In this document: in pieces, positions 52,950 to 62,520 of the stretch
Layout of the letters: the number at the start of each line of letters is the position of its first letter
Numbering within the stretch: position 1 is the first letter of the stretch
Assembly: GCF_002104765.1 (NCBI RefSeq)
Contig: NZ_NCXM01000024.1
Span: forward strand, 1-64,000
Source of the DNA: Mycolicibacterium vulneris
GTDB lineage: Bacteria; Actinomycetota; Actinomycetes; Mycobacteriales; Mycobacteriaceae
DNA length: 64,000 bases
Direction: 5' to 3'
Notes under the pieces: model-generated
The model's database searches: none
What the model was told of the DNA's origin: nothing
Seen by the model: the letters and a program-made list of their open reading frames with translations, nothing else
Program-made: the position numbers and the translations under genes

Positions 52950-53371
52950 CAACGCTTCCCGGCACGGGATTTGGGCTGCACCAGCCGACTGGCGCTCCAG
53001 TCCCCCAGGTTGACCGACGAGGTCGGCATCAAGCCGGCGGTGGGGGCGGCCTCGGCGATTTCGGCCGGCAGTACGTGGCCCGGCTTGCCGGTCTTGGGCG
53101 TCAGCACCCAGATCACGCCGTCTTCGGCGAGCGGGCCGATCGCGTCCATCAGGGTGTCCACCAGGTCGCCGTCACCGTCGCGCCACCACAGCAGTACGAC
53201 GTCGACCACCTCGTCGGTGTCTTCGTCGAGCAACTCACTGCCGCAGGCTTCCTCGACCGCGGCGCGGATCTCGTCATCGGTGTCTTCGTCCCAGCCCCAC
53301 TCCTGGACAACTTCGTCCCGTTGGATGCCCAACTTGCGGGCGTAGCTCGGGGCGTGATCCGCCGCGACCAC
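52949..53371 (-). CDS. DUF3052 protein (Rv2239c-like)
   Basis: A 140-residue acidic protein (YARKLGIQRDEVVQEWGWDE, DEVVDVVLLWWRDGDGDLVD, GVIWVLTPKTGKPGHV). It matches the conserved actinobacterial DUF3052 family, whose function is not known. A strong AAGGAGG precedes the GTG start. Coupled to ahpE. Confidence 0.9.
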   Translation of the reverse strand: MVAADHAPSYARKLGIQRDEVVQEWGWDEDTDDEIRAAVEEACGSELLDEDTDEVVDVVLLWWRDGDGDLVDTLMDAIGPLAEDGVIWVLTPKTGKPGHVLPAEIAEAAPTAGLMPTSSVNLGDWSASRLVQPKSRAGKR

Positions 53372-53454
53372 CGTGGAGCCTCCTTAACGTCCGCGCGCTA
53401 TGCGATTGGGGATTATCGTCGCACAGCCAGAACCTGGTCCATACTTCCGCATCA

Positions 53455-54006
53455 TCACGTTGCCAGGCACAGTTTCACCGCGTTCTTTTTCGTGTCGTTG
53501 AGTTGATCGACCCGCTTGTTGAATTCCCCGGTCCCCGCGTGGGTGCCGATGGCGTTTGCCACCGCGCGAGCGGCGTCGATGTAGGCGTTGAAGGCGTCCT
53601 TGATCTGCTGCGACATCGCATCACTGAAACTGTTGCCCACCGTGGTGGCGCTGTCGTTGAGGGCGTCTATGGCCGGGCCCTCGGTCGGGCCGGTGCCGCT
53701 TCCCGCGTTGAACGCCTTGACAAATTCGTTGGTCTTGTCGATCGCGTTCTTGCTGGTGGTGATCAGCGTGGCGCAGGCGGTGCGCACCGCCTTGGTGGTC
53801 AGCGACTGTTGCCGCTGAGATTCCCGGACGCTCGAAGTCACCGACGACGCGGACACCGACGCCGACACCGACTGCCGGTAGGCCGGCGCCACTTTGGTGT
53901 CCGGCGTTGCCGTGCCGTTGGTGACGGAGGTGCACCCGACGATGCCCATCAGCGTCACGGCGACACACCCGAGGGCCAATGCCCCGCGCCGGGGTACAGC
54001 CTTCAC
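53455..54006 (-). CDS. Putative lipoprotein (Rv2240c-like)
   Basis: A 183-residue exported protein with lipobox LMGIVGCTS (Cys23 likely lipidated). The mature part has Ser/Val-rich stretches (QSVSASVSASSVTSSVRES) and a helical domain with two Cys (TACATLITT, VKLCLAT). GTG at 54006 is the likely start; earlier in-frame starts add an Arg/Trp stretch that does not suit a signal. Function unknown. It is divergent from aceE. Confidence 0.75.
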   Translation of the reverse strand: MKAVPRRGALALGCVAVTLMGIVGCTSVTNGTATPDTKVAPAYRQSVSASVSASSVTSSVRESQRQQSLTTKAVRTACATLITTSKNAIDKTNEFVKAFNAGSGTGPTEGPAIDALNDSATTVGNSFSDAMSQQIKDAFNAYIDAARAVANAIGTHAGTGEFNKRVDQLNDTKKNAVKLCLAT

Positions 54007-54227
54007 CTGCGTCTGAGCGACGGCACCCCACCGGATGAGCACGAACCTGACGTTACCGGGTGGGTTGCCCACCTGCCCCATACACGCCGAGTTGGCGTTC
54101 GCCAGGCGAAGCTCCGGCGGCTATCCGACGTCGGCTACCCGCGCGAAAGACCCGTGCGGCACGATGGTGGGCAGGGTGTGACCCACCCATTACGGCACAC
54201 ATTCCGCCACACAACAGGAGTAGTGCG

Positions 54228-57017
54228 TTGACAACCGAGTTCGTGCGCCACGATCTGGCCACAAACCCCACCGGCGCAACCGAACCCGACCGCGTTCGGG
54301 TGATCCGCGAGGGGGTGGCCTCCTACCTACCCGACATCGATCCGGAAGAGACGTCGGAGTGGCTGGAGTCCTTCGACGAATTGCTGGAGCGTTCCGGCCC
54401 GTCGCGGGCGCGCTATCTGATGCTGCGATTGCTGGAACGAGCCGGCGAGCAGCGAGTCGCCCTCCCGTCGCTGACGTCAACCGATTACGTCAACACCATC
54501 CCGACCGAACTCGAGCCGTGGTTCCCCGGCGACGAGGACGTCGAACGGCGCTACCGGGCGTGGATCCGGTGGAACGCCGCGATCATGGTGCACCGCGCCC
54601 AGCGCCCGGGAGTCGGTGTGGGCGGCCACATTTCGACCTACGCCTCGTCGGCGGCGCTGTACGAGGTGGGCTTCAACCACTTCTTCCGCGGCAAGTCGCA
54701 CCCCGGCGGCGGGGACCAGGTGTTCATCCAGGGCCACGCGTCGCCGGGCATCTATGCGCGCGCGTTCCTGGAAGGCCGCCTGAGCGCCGACCGGATGGAC
54801 GGCTTCCGGCAGGAGCACAGCCATGCCGGCGGCGGGCTGCCCTCCTACCCGCACCCGCGACTGATGCCCGACTTCTGGGAATTCCCCACGGTCTCGATGG
54901 GCCTGGGCCCGCTCGACGCCATCTACCAGGCGCGGTTCAACCACTACCTGCACGACCGCGGCATCAAGGACACGTCCGACCAGCATGTGTGGTGCTTCCT
55001 GGGCGACGGCGAGATGGACGAGCCGGAGAGCCGCGGCCTGGCGCACGTCGCCGCGCTGGAGGGTCTGGACAACCTGACGTTCGTCGTCAACTGCAACCTG
55101 CAGCGCCTGGACGGCCCGGTGCGCGGCAACGGCAAGATCATCCAGGAGCTGGAGTCGTACTTCCGTGGCGCCGGCTGGAACGTCATCAAGGTGGTCTGGG
55201 GCCGCGAGTGGGACGCCCTGCTGCACGCCGACCGCGACGGTGCGTTGGTGAACCTGATGAACACCACGCCCGACGGCGACTACCAGACGTACAAGGCCAA
55301 CGACGGCGCCTACGTGCGCGACCACTTCTTCGGCCGCGACCCGCGCACCAAGGCGCTCGTCGAGAACATGACCGACGCCGAGATCTGGAACCTCAAGCGC
55401 GGCGGCCACGACTACCGCAAGGTGTACGCCGCCTACCGGGCCGCCCTCGACCACAAGGGCCAGCCGACGGTCATCCTGGCCAAGACCATCAAGGGCTACT
55501 CGCTGGGCGCACACTTCCAGGGACGCAACGCCACCCACCAGATGAAAAAGCTTGCGCTGGAAGACCTTAAGCACTTCCGGGACTCCATGCGGATCCCGAT
55601 CAGCGATGCCCAGCTGGACGAGAATCCCTACCTGCCGCCCTACTACCACCCCGGGTCGGACGCCCCGGAGATCCGCTACATGCTCGACCGCCGGCGCACC
55701 CTCGGCGGCTTCCTGCCCGAGCGGCGGACCAAGGCGAAGGCGCTGCGGCTGCCCGGCCGCGACATCTACGCCGCGCTGAAAAAGGGATCGGGCACCCAGG
55801 AGGTCGCCACCACCATGGCGACCGTGCGCACCTTTAAGGAAGTGTTGCGGGACAAGGAAGTTGGGCCGCGCATCGTGCCGATCATTCCCGACGAGGCGCG
55901 GACGTTCGGGATGGATTCGTGGTTCCCGTCGCTGAAGATCTACAACCGCCTCGGCCAGCTCTACACCGCCGTCGACGCCGAGCTGATGCTGGCGTACAAG
56001 GAGAGCGAAGTCGGGCAGATTCTGCACGAGGGCATCAACGAGGCGGGGTCGGTGGGCTCGTTCATCGCGGCCGGCACGTCGTATGCGACGCACAACGAGC
56101 CGATGATCCCGATCTACATCTTCTATTCGATGTTCGGTTTCCAGCGCACCGGTGACGGGCTGTGGGCCGCCGCGGACCAGATGGCCCGCGGCTTCCTGCT
56201 CGGGGCCACCGCCGGGCGCACCACGTTGACCGGCGAAGGCCTGCAGCACGCCGACGGCCACTCGCTGCTGCTGGCCAGCACCAACCCGGCGGTGGTCGCG
56301 TACGACCCGGCTTTCGCCTACGAGATCGCCTACATCGTGGAAAGCGGGCTGGCGCGGATGTTCGGGGAGAACCCCGAGGACGTGTACTTCTACATGACCA
56401 TCTACAACGAGCCGTACGTGCAGCCGCCGGAGCCGGAGAACTTCGACCCCGAGGGCGTGCTGCGGGGCCTGTACCGGTATCACGTCGCCACCGAACAGCG
56501 GGCCAACAAGGCGCAGATCCTGGCGTCGGGGGTGGCGGTGCCGTCGGCGCTGAACGCCGCGCAGATGCTGGCCGCGGAGTGGGACGTCGCCGCCGACGTG
56601 TGGTCGGTGACCAGCTGGGGCGAGCTGAACCGCGACGGCGTGGCCGTCGACCGGGCGCGGCTGCGCCATCCGGACCGGCCGGCCGGCGTCCCGTACGTCA
56701 CCCAGGCCCTGTCAAACGCCGTCGGGCCGGTGGTCGCCGTTTCGGACTGGATGCGTGCGGTGCCCGAGCAGATCCGGCCCTGGGTGCCGGGCACCTACGT
56801 CACCCTGGGCACTGACGGGTTCGGCTTCTCCGACACCCGGCCCGCGGCGCGGCGGTACTTCAACACCGACGCCGAGTCGCAGGTGGTGGCGGTGCTGGAG
56901 GCGCTGGCCCGCGACGGCGAGATCGACCCGTCGGTGCCGATCGCGGCCGCCCGCCAGTACAAGATCGACGACGTGCTGGCCGCCCCGGAGCAGACGTCCG
57001 ACCCCGGCGTGGCCTGA
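54228..57017 (+). CDS. aceE: Pyruvate dehydrogenase E1 component
   Basis: A 929-residue homodimeric-type E1 that decarboxylates pyruvate with thiamine diphosphate and passes the acetyl group to the lipoyl E2 (dlaT, here at the start of the window). The ThDP motif is CFLGDGEMDEPESRGL with NCNLQRLDGPVRGNG. HISTYASSAALYEVGFNHFF and QEHSHAGGGLPSYPHPRLMP are typical active-site blocks. A rare TTG start at 54228 is chosen since LTTEFVRHDL corresponds to the known N-terminus. AGGAG lies about nine bases upstream. Confidence 0.97.
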   Translation: MTTEFVRHDLATNPTGATEPDRVRVIREGVASYLPDIDPEETSEWLESFDELLERSGPSRARYLMLRLLERAGEQRVALPSLTSTDYVNTIPTELEPWFPGDEDVERRYRAWIRWNAAIMVHRAQRPGVGVGGHISTYASSAALYEVGFNHFFRGKSHPGGGDQVFIQGHASPGIYARAFLEGRLSADRMDGFRQEHSHAGGGLPSYPHPRLMPDFWEFPTVSMGLGPLDAIYQARFNHYLHDRGIKDTSDQHVWCFLGDGEMDEPESRGLAHVAALEGLDNLTFVVNCNLQRLDGPVRGNGKIIQELESYFRGAGWNVIKVVWGREWDALLHADRDGALVNLMNTTPDGDYQTYKANDGAYVRDHFFGRDPRTKALVENMTDAEIWNLKRGGHDYRKVYAAYRAALDHKGQPTVILAKTIKGYSLGAHFQGRNATHQMKKLALEDLKHFRDSMRIPISDAQLDENPYLPPYYHPGSDAPEIRYMLDRRRTLGGFLPERRTKAKALRLPGRDIYAALKKGSGTQEVATTMATVRTFKEVLRDKEVGPRIVPIIPDEARTFGMDSWFPSLKIYNRLGQLYTAVDAELMLAYKESEVGQILHEGINEAGSVGSFIAAGTSYATHNEPMIPIYIFYSMFGFQRTGDGLWAAADQMARGFLLGATAGRTTLTGEGLQHADGHSLLLASTNPAVVAYDPAFAYEIAYIVESGLARMFGENPEDVYFYMTIYNEPYVQPPEPENFDPEGVLRGLYRYHVATEQRANKAQILASGVAVPSALNAAQMLAAEWDVAADVWSVTSWGELNRDGVAVDRARLRHPDRPAGVPYVTQALSNAVGPVVAVSDWMRAVPEQIRPWVPGTYVTLGTDGFGFSDTRPAARRYFNTDAESQVVAVLEALARDGEIDPSVPIAAARQYKIDDVLAAPEQTSDPGVA

Positions 57018-57141
57018 CCCCGGGACGCACCTCGCTCGGCCCAGGACCTGCACCCCGCTACCCGCAACCTTGAGGCATTCTTAAGAACGCCACGCGCCGC
57101 CTTTGGCGGAAACTTCCAGAAAAGGCGCGTAGGTTTTAGGG

Positions 57142-58464
57142 GTGAATGACAACCCCTTCGCCGGTCCGTTCGCCAAGCAGCCCCGATCCCCCCTGGAGCT
57201 GCTGGACACCGTGCCGGATTCCGTCCTGCGGCGGCTGAAGCAGTACTCCGGTCGGCTGGCCACCGAAGCGGTCTCGGTGATGGGCGATCGGTTGCCGTTC
57301 TTCGCCGACCTGGAAGCGTCGCAGCGGGCCAGCATGGCGTTGGTGGTGCAGACAGCCATCAACAACTTCGCCGAGTGGATGCAGGACCCGCACAGCAACG
57401 TCAGCCACACCGCGCAAGCGTTTGAGCTGGTGCCCCAGGACCTCGCCCGCCGCATCGCGCTGCGCCACAGCGTCGACATGGCGCGCGTGACCATGGACTT
57501 CTTCGAAGAGGCCGTCCCGCTGCTGGCCCGCTCCGACGAGCAGCTGACCGCGCTGACGGTGGGCATCCTCAAGTACAGCCGCGACCTGGCGTTCACCGCC
57601 GCGACCGCCTACGCGAACGCGGCCGAGGCCCGCGGGACCTGGGACAGCCGGATGGAGGCCAGCGTCGTCGACGCGGTTGTCCGCGGCGACACCGGCCCCG
57701 AGCTGCTGTCCCGCGCAGCCGCACTGAACTGGGACACCACCGCCCCGGCGACGGTCGTGGTCGGCACCCCGGCCCCCGGGCGTGACGGGTCGACCGGCCC
57801 GGACGACAGCGAGCGCGCGAGCCAGCACGTCCGCGATATCGCCGCACAGCACGGGCGCGCGGCCCTCACCGACGTGCACGGCACCTGGCTGGTCGCGATC
57901 GTCTCCGGCCAACTGTCACCAACCGACAAATTCCTGGGCGATCTGCTGGTCGCGTTCGCCGACGGCCCCGTGGTCGTCGGACCTACCGCGCCCATGCTGA
58001 CGGCCGCCTACCACAGCGCCAGCGAGGCGATATCCGGCATGAACGCCGTCGGCGGCTGGCGCGGGGCGCCACGTCCGGTGCCGGCCCGCGAACTGCTGCC
58101 CGAACGGGCCCTGATGGGCGATGCGTCGGCGATTGTGGCGCTGCACACCGACGTGATGGGCCCGCTGGCCGACGCCGGTCCTACGCTGATCGAGACTCTT
58201 GACGCTTACTTAGATTGTGGCGGCGCGATTGAGGCTTGTGCCAGAAAGTTGTTCGTTCATCCAAACACCGTGCGCTACCGACTCAGGCGGATCACCGACT
58301 TCACCGGCCGCGATCCCATGCAGCCCCGTGACGCATATGTGCTGCGAGTGGCAGCGACGGTCGGCCAGCTCAACTATCCGACCACTCCGTCCAGCGCCGC
58401 TGGCAACGCCATGCCAGCGGTCCCGCTGCCGGTCAAAGGGGCCGTTGTGAGGCAATCCGGGTGA
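57142..58464 (+). CDS. mabR: PucR-type regulator MabR of the FAS-II operon
   Basis: A 440-residue regulator corresponding to Rv2242. An N-terminal helical domain (about 1-170), a central GGDEF-like/PucR sensory region and a C-terminal HTH (CARKLFVHPNTVRYRLRRIT) are visible; the latter is the PucR family C-terminal helix-turn-helix. In M. tuberculosis MabR binds the fabD promoter and controls mycolic acid synthesis. It lies 143 bases upstream of fabD in the same direction. Confidence 0.92.
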   Translation: MNDNPFAGPFAKQPRSPLELLDTVPDSVLRRLKQYSGRLATEAVSVMGDRLPFFADLEASQRASMALVVQTAINNFAEWMQDPHSNVSHTAQAFELVPQDLARRIALRHSVDMARVTMDFFEEAVPLLARSDEQLTALTVGILKYSRDLAFTAATAYANAAEARGTWDSRMEASVVDAVVRGDTGPELLSRAAALNWDTTAPATVVVGTPAPGRDGSTGPDDSERASQHVRDIAAQHGRAALTDVHGTWLVAIVSGQLSPTDKFLGDLLVAFADGPVVVGPTAPMLTAAYHSASEAISGMNAVGGWRGAPRPVPARELLPERALMGDASAIVALHTDVMGPLADAGPTLIETLDAYLDCGGAIEACARKLFVHPNTVRYRLRRITDFTGRDPMQPRDAYVLRVAATVGQLNYPTTPSSAAGNAMPAVPLPVKGAVVRQSG

Positions 58465-58591
58465 CAGTGACTTAGGCGACAGGTCGCGCCACGATATCAA
58501 ACCAGTAGCTTAAGGAGCCGTTTTGTAGGGTCTACACAAAAAGCTAAGACGAGGTTCATAATCTGTTACACCCGCCAAAACCGTTTCCACA

Positions 58592-58607
58592 GTGTTCTCT
58601 TAAACAC
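58592..58607. promoter_or_regulatory. Short inverted repeat before fabD
   Basis: GTGTT and AACAC flank six bases directly before the fabD GTG. Together with the upstream A/T-rich stretch (CTACACAAAAAGC) it is a possible MabR or other regulator site. It is short, so chance cannot be excluded. Confidence 0.25.
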
Positions 58608-59516
58608 GTGATTGCATTGCTTGCGCCCGGACAGGGTTCGCAGACCGAGGGGATGCTCTCGCCATGGCTGGAGCTCGCCGGTGCCGCTGACCAGTTGGCG
58701 CTGTGGTCCAAGGCCAGTGGCCTCGATCTCGCGCGCCTGGGCACCACCGCATCGACCGAAGAGATCACCGACACCGCGGTCACCCAGCCGCTGGTCGTGG
58801 CCGCCACGCTGCTGGCCCACCAGGAGCTGACCAAGCGCGGTCTGCTGTCGGACGCCGACCTGGTCGTGGCCGGCCACTCCGTCGGAGAGATCGCCGCCTA
58901 CGCGATCGCCGGCGTGATCGCCGCGGACGACGCCGTCGCGCTGGCCGCCACCCGTGGCGCCGAGATGGCCAAGGCTTGCGCCCTCGAGCCGACCGGCATG
59001 TCTGCGGTGCTCGGCGGCGACGAGGGCGAGGTCCTGGCCCGTCTCGAGCAGCTCGACCTGTTCCCGGCCAACCGCAACGCCGCCGGGCAGATCGTCGCCG
59101 CCGGCCCGCTGACCGCGCTGGAGAAGCTGGCCGAAGACCCGCCGGAGAAGGCCCGGGTGCGTGCCCTCGGTGTGGCCGGAGCGTTCCACACCAAGTACAT
59201 GGCGTCGGCTCTCGATGGCTACGCCGCCGCGGCGGCCGCCATTCAGACGTTCGAGCCCACCGCCAAGCTGCTGTCGAACCGCGACGGCAAGCCGGTCGCC
59301 TCGGCGGCCGCGGCGATGGAGGCGCTGGTCAATCAGCTGACCCAGCCGGTCCGCTGGGACCTGTGCACCGCGACGCTGCGTGACCTGGAAGTCACTGCGG
59401 CAGTGGAGTTCCCGCCCGCGGGCACGCTCACCGGCATCGCCAAACGAGAACTTCGGGGGGTGACGGCTCGTGCCGTCAAGTCGCCCGCAGACCTGGACGC
59501 TTTGGCCGAGCTCTAA
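58608..59516 (+). CDS. fabD: Malonyl-CoA:ACP transacylase
   Basis: A 302-residue FabD. Active Ser91 is in VVAGHSVGEIAAYA and His193 in GAFHTKYMAS. It loads malonate from malonyl-CoA onto AcpM for FAS-II elongation of meromycolic acids. It is the first gene of the fabD-acpM-kasA-kasB-accD6 operon. The GTG start follows the FAS-II promoter region. Confidence 0.97.
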   Translation: MIALLAPGQGSQTEGMLSPWLELAGAADQLALWSKASGLDLARLGTTASTEEITDTAVTQPLVVAATLLAHQELTKRGLLSDADLVVAGHSVGEIAAYAIAGVIAADDAVALAATRGAEMAKACALEPTGMSAVLGGDEGEVLARLEQLDLFPANRNAAGQIVAAGPLTALEKLAEDPPEKARVRALGVAGAFHTKYMASALDGYAAAAAAIQTFEPTAKLLSNRDGKPVASAAAAMEALVNQLTQPVRWDLCTATLRDLEVTAAVEFPPAGTLTGIAKRELRGVTARAVKSPADLDALAEL

Positions 59517-59603
59517 AGCCAGCTCGACCAGTTGCACAACCAGTACAACCGCATATCAAGTCAATTCGACTAACACGCAACACATCACGAAGGGAAGCAC
59601 GCT

Positions 59604-59951
59604 GTGGCTGTCAGCCAGGAAGAAATCATCGCCGGTATCGCCGAGATCATCGAAGAGGTGACCGGTATCGAGCCCTCCGAGGTCACCCCGGAGAAGTCCT
59701 TCGTCGACGACCTGGACATCGACTCGCTGTCGATGGTCGAGATCGCCGTTCAGACCGAAGACAAGTACGGCGTCAAGATCCCGGACGAAGACCTCGCCGG
59801 TCTGCGTACCGTCGGTGACGTCGTCTCCTACATCCAGAAGCTCGAGGAAGAAGACCCCGAGGCCGCCGCAGCACTGCGGGCGAAGCTCGAGTCGGAGAAC
59901 CCCGACGCCGTGGCCAACGTCAAGGCGAGGCTGGAAGCGGACACCAAGTGA
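59604..59951 (+). CDS. acpM: Meromycolate acyl carrier protein
   Basis: A 115-residue ACP. The 4'-phosphopantetheine attachment Ser41 lies in FVDDLDIDSLSMVEIAVQTE. The C-terminal extension (residues 85-115, acidic/basic helical: ALRAKLESENPDAVANVKAR) is characteristic of mycobacterial AcpM. AAGGGAAGCACGC precedes the GTG. Its stop overlaps the kasA start by four bases. Confidence 0.97.
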   Translation: MAVSQEEIIAGIAEIIEEVTGIEPSEVTPEKSFVDDLDIDSLSMVEIAVQTEDKYGVKIPDEDLAGLRTVGDVVSYIQKLEEEDPEAAAALRAKLESENPDAVANVKARLEADTK

Positions 59952-61198
59952 GCAAGCCTTCCACTGCTAATGGCGGTTACCCCAACGTTGTGGTAACCGC
60001 CGTCGCGGCGACGACTTCGATCGCGCCGGACATCGAGAGCACGTGGAAGGGATTGCTGGCCGGCGAAAGCGGCATCCACGTACTCGAAGACGAGTTCGTC
60101 CATAAGTGGGACCTGCCCGTCAAGATCGGCGGTCACCTCAAGGAGCCCATCGACGAGCTCATGAGCAGGCTGGACATGCGGCGCATGTCGTATGTCCAGC
60201 GGTTGGCCAAGCTGCTGAGCAGTCAGCTGTGGGAGACCGCCGGTAGCCCCGAGGTCGATCCCGACCGGTTCTCGGTCGTGGTCGGCACCGGGCTCGGCGG
60301 CGCCGAGCGGATCGTTGAGACCTACGACCTGATGAACGAGGGTGGCCCCCGCAAGGTGTCGCCGCTCGCCGTTCAGATGATCATGCCCAACGGCGCCGCG
60401 GCGGTGGTGGGCCTGCAGCTCGGTGCCCGCGCCGGGGTCATCACCCCGGTCTCGGCCTGCTCGTCGGGTTCGGAGGCCATCGCCCACGCGTGGCGTCAGA
60501 TCGTCATGGGTGACGCGGACTTCGCCGTCTGCGGTGGGGTCGAGGGCCCCATCGAAGCGCTGCCCATCGCGGCGTTCTCGATGATGCGGGCGATGTCGAC
60601 GCGTAACGATGAGCCCGAGCGCGCATCGCGGCCGTTCGACAAGGACCGCGACGGCTTCGTGTTCGGTGAAGCCGGGGCGATGATGATCATCGAGACCGAA
60701 GAGCACGCCAAGGCTCGTGGCGCCAAGCCACTGGCCCGGTTGATGGGTGCCGGCATCACCTCGGACGCTTTCCACATGGTGGCACCGGCGGCGGACGGCG
60801 TGCGCGCCGGTCGCGCAATGACCCGGTCGCTGGAGTTGGCGGGGTTGTCCCCCAAGGACGTCGACCACGTCAACGCCCACGGGACGGCAACCCCGATCGG
60901 TGATACGGCCGAGGCCAACGCCATTCGCGTCGCGGGTTGCCAGGAGGCGGCCGTGTACGCACCGAAGTCGGCTCTGGGGCACTCCATCGGTGCCGTCGGG
61001 GCTCTGGAATCTGTTCTCACGGTATTGAGCCTTCGGGACGGCGTGATACCGCCAACACTCAACTACGAAACCCCCGATCCCGAGATCGACTTGGACGTTG
61101 TCGCGGGCGAACCTCGCTACGGCGACTTCCGTTATGCGATCAACAACTCGTTCGGGTTCGGTGGCCACAACGTGGCACTCGCCTTCGGGCGTTACTGA
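59948..61198 (+). CDS. kasA: Beta-ketoacyl-ACP synthase KasA
   Basis: A 416-residue KAS-I/II condensing enzyme of FAS-II, extending meromycolate chains. Active Cys171 (VSACSSGSEA), His311 (HVNAHGTATP), Lys340 and His345 (APKSALGHSIG) are all in place. The GTG start overlaps acpM. It is a known drug target (thiolactomycin, cerulenin). Length is normal. Confidence 0.98.
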   Translation: MSKPSTANGGYPNVVVTAVAATTSIAPDIESTWKGLLAGESGIHVLEDEFVHKWDLPVKIGGHLKEPIDELMSRLDMRRMSYVQRLAKLLSSQLWETAGSPEVDPDRFSVVVGTGLGGAERIVETYDLMNEGGPRKVSPLAVQMIMPNGAAAVVGLQLGARAGVITPVSACSSGSEAIAHAWRQIVMGDADFAVCGGVEGPIEALPIAAFSMMRAMSTRNDEPERASRPFDKDRDGFVFGEAGAMMIIETEEHAKARGAKPLARLMGAGITSDAFHMVAPAADGVRAGRAMTRSLELAGLSPKDVDHVNAHGTATPIGDTAEANAIRVAGCQEAAVYAPKSALGHSIGAVGALESVLTVLSLRDGVIPPTLNYETPDPEIDLDVVAGEPRYGDFRYAINNSFGFGGHNVALAFGRY

Positions 61199-61234
61199 GC
61201 GCTGCCAAGCACGGAAGGAACTTTCGCAAGACCC

Positions 61235-62488
61235 ATGACAGAGCTGGTTACCGGGAAAGCGCTCCCGAATGTGGTCGTCACTGGCATTGCCATGACGACC
61301 GCCCTGGCAACCGATGCCGAGAACACGTGGAAGTTGTTGCAAGACGGGCAAAGTGGCATCCGCACTCTCGAGGATCCGTTTGTCACGGAATACGACCTGC
61401 CGGTCCGCATCGGCGGCCACCTGTTGGAGGATTTCGACAGTCAGCTCACCCGCATCGAGCTGCGCCGGTCGGGCTACCTGCAGCGGATGTCCACCGTTCT
61501 GGGCCGGCGGGTATGGGAGAACGCTGGTTCGCCCGAGGTCGACACCGGCCGACTGATGGTGTCGATCGGTACCGGCCTGGGCTCGGCCGAAGAGCTCGTC
61601 TTCGGGTATGACGAGATGCGCACGCGCGGCTACCGGGCCATGTCCCCGCTGACCGTGCAGAAGTACATGCCCAACGGCGCGGCTGCGGCGGTCGGCCTGG
61701 AACGGCACGCCAAGGCCGGGGTGATGACGCCGATCTCGGCCTGTGCTTCCGGTTCGGAGGGCGTCGCGCGGGCCTGGCAACAGATCGTGCTCGGCGAGGC
61801 CGACATCGCGATCTGCGGTGGCGTGGAAACGAAGATCGAGGCGGTGCCCATCGCCGGCTTTGCCAACATGCGCATCGTGTTGTCCACCAACAACGACAAC
61901 CCCGCCGGTGCGTGCCGCCCCTTCGACCGGGACCGCGACGGGTTCGTGTTCGGCGAGGGCGGCGCGCTGATGGTGATCGAGACCGAGGAGCACGCAAAGG
62001 CGCGTGGCGCGAACATCCTGGCCCGGATCATGGGGGCCAGCATCACCTCGGACGGGTTCCACATGGTGGCGCCGGATCCCAACGGCGAACGCGCCGGCTA
62101 CGCCATGAGCCGGGCGATCCAGCTCGCGGGCCTCACTCCCGGCGACATCGACCACGTCAACGCCCACGCCACCGGCACCTCGGTGGGTGACCTGGCCGAG
62201 GGCAAGGCGATCAACAACGCCCTGGGTAGCAACAAGCCCGCGGTGTACGCGCCCAAGTCCGCCCTCGGCCACTCGGTGGGTGCGGTCGGTGCGGTGGAAT
62301 CCATTTTGACCGTGCTCGCCCTGCGCGACCAGGTGGTCCCACCCACGCTCAACCTGGAAAACCTCGACCCCGAAATCGACCTGGACGTCGTGGCCGGCAA
62401 GCCCCGTCCCGGTAACTACGAGTACGCGATCAACAACTCGTTCGGCTTCGGCGGACACAACGTGGCCATCGCCTTCGGGCGGTACTGA
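61235..62488 (+). CDS. kasB: Beta-ketoacyl-ACP synthase KasB
   Basis: A 417-residue paralogue of KasA, completing full-length mycolate chains; loss affects acid-fastness in M. tuberculosis. Active Cys170 (ISACASGSEG), His311 (HVNAHATGTS), Lys341 and His346 (SALGHSVG). It follows kasA by 36 bases with GGAAGGAA as the ribosome site. Confidence 0.97.
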   Translation: MTELVTGKALPNVVVTGIAMTTALATDAENTWKLLQDGQSGIRTLEDPFVTEYDLPVRIGGHLLEDFDSQLTRIELRRSGYLQRMSTVLGRRVWENAGSPEVDTGRLMVSIGTGLGSAEELVFGYDEMRTRGYRAMSPLTVQKYMPNGAAAAVGLERHAKAGVMTPISACASGSEGVARAWQQIVLGEADIAICGGVETKIEAVPIAGFANMRIVLSTNNDNPAGACRPFDRDRDGFVFGEGGALMVIETEEHAKARGANILARIMGASITSDGFHMVAPDPNGERAGYAMSRAIQLAGLTPGDIDHVNAHATGTSVGDLAEGKAINNALGSNKPAVYAPKSALGHSVGAVGAVESILTVLALRDQVVPPTLNLENLDPEIDLDVVAGKPRPGNYEYAINNSFGFGGHNVAIAFGRY

Positions 62489-62520
62489 ACCGAGCAACAC
62501 CGAATATCAGGAGACCTGCG

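Noticed and set aside
59828..62500. 890-codon minus-strand open frame
   Set aside because: Antisense to kasA and kasB; a high-GC shadow with repeated motifs that only reflect the kas paralogy.
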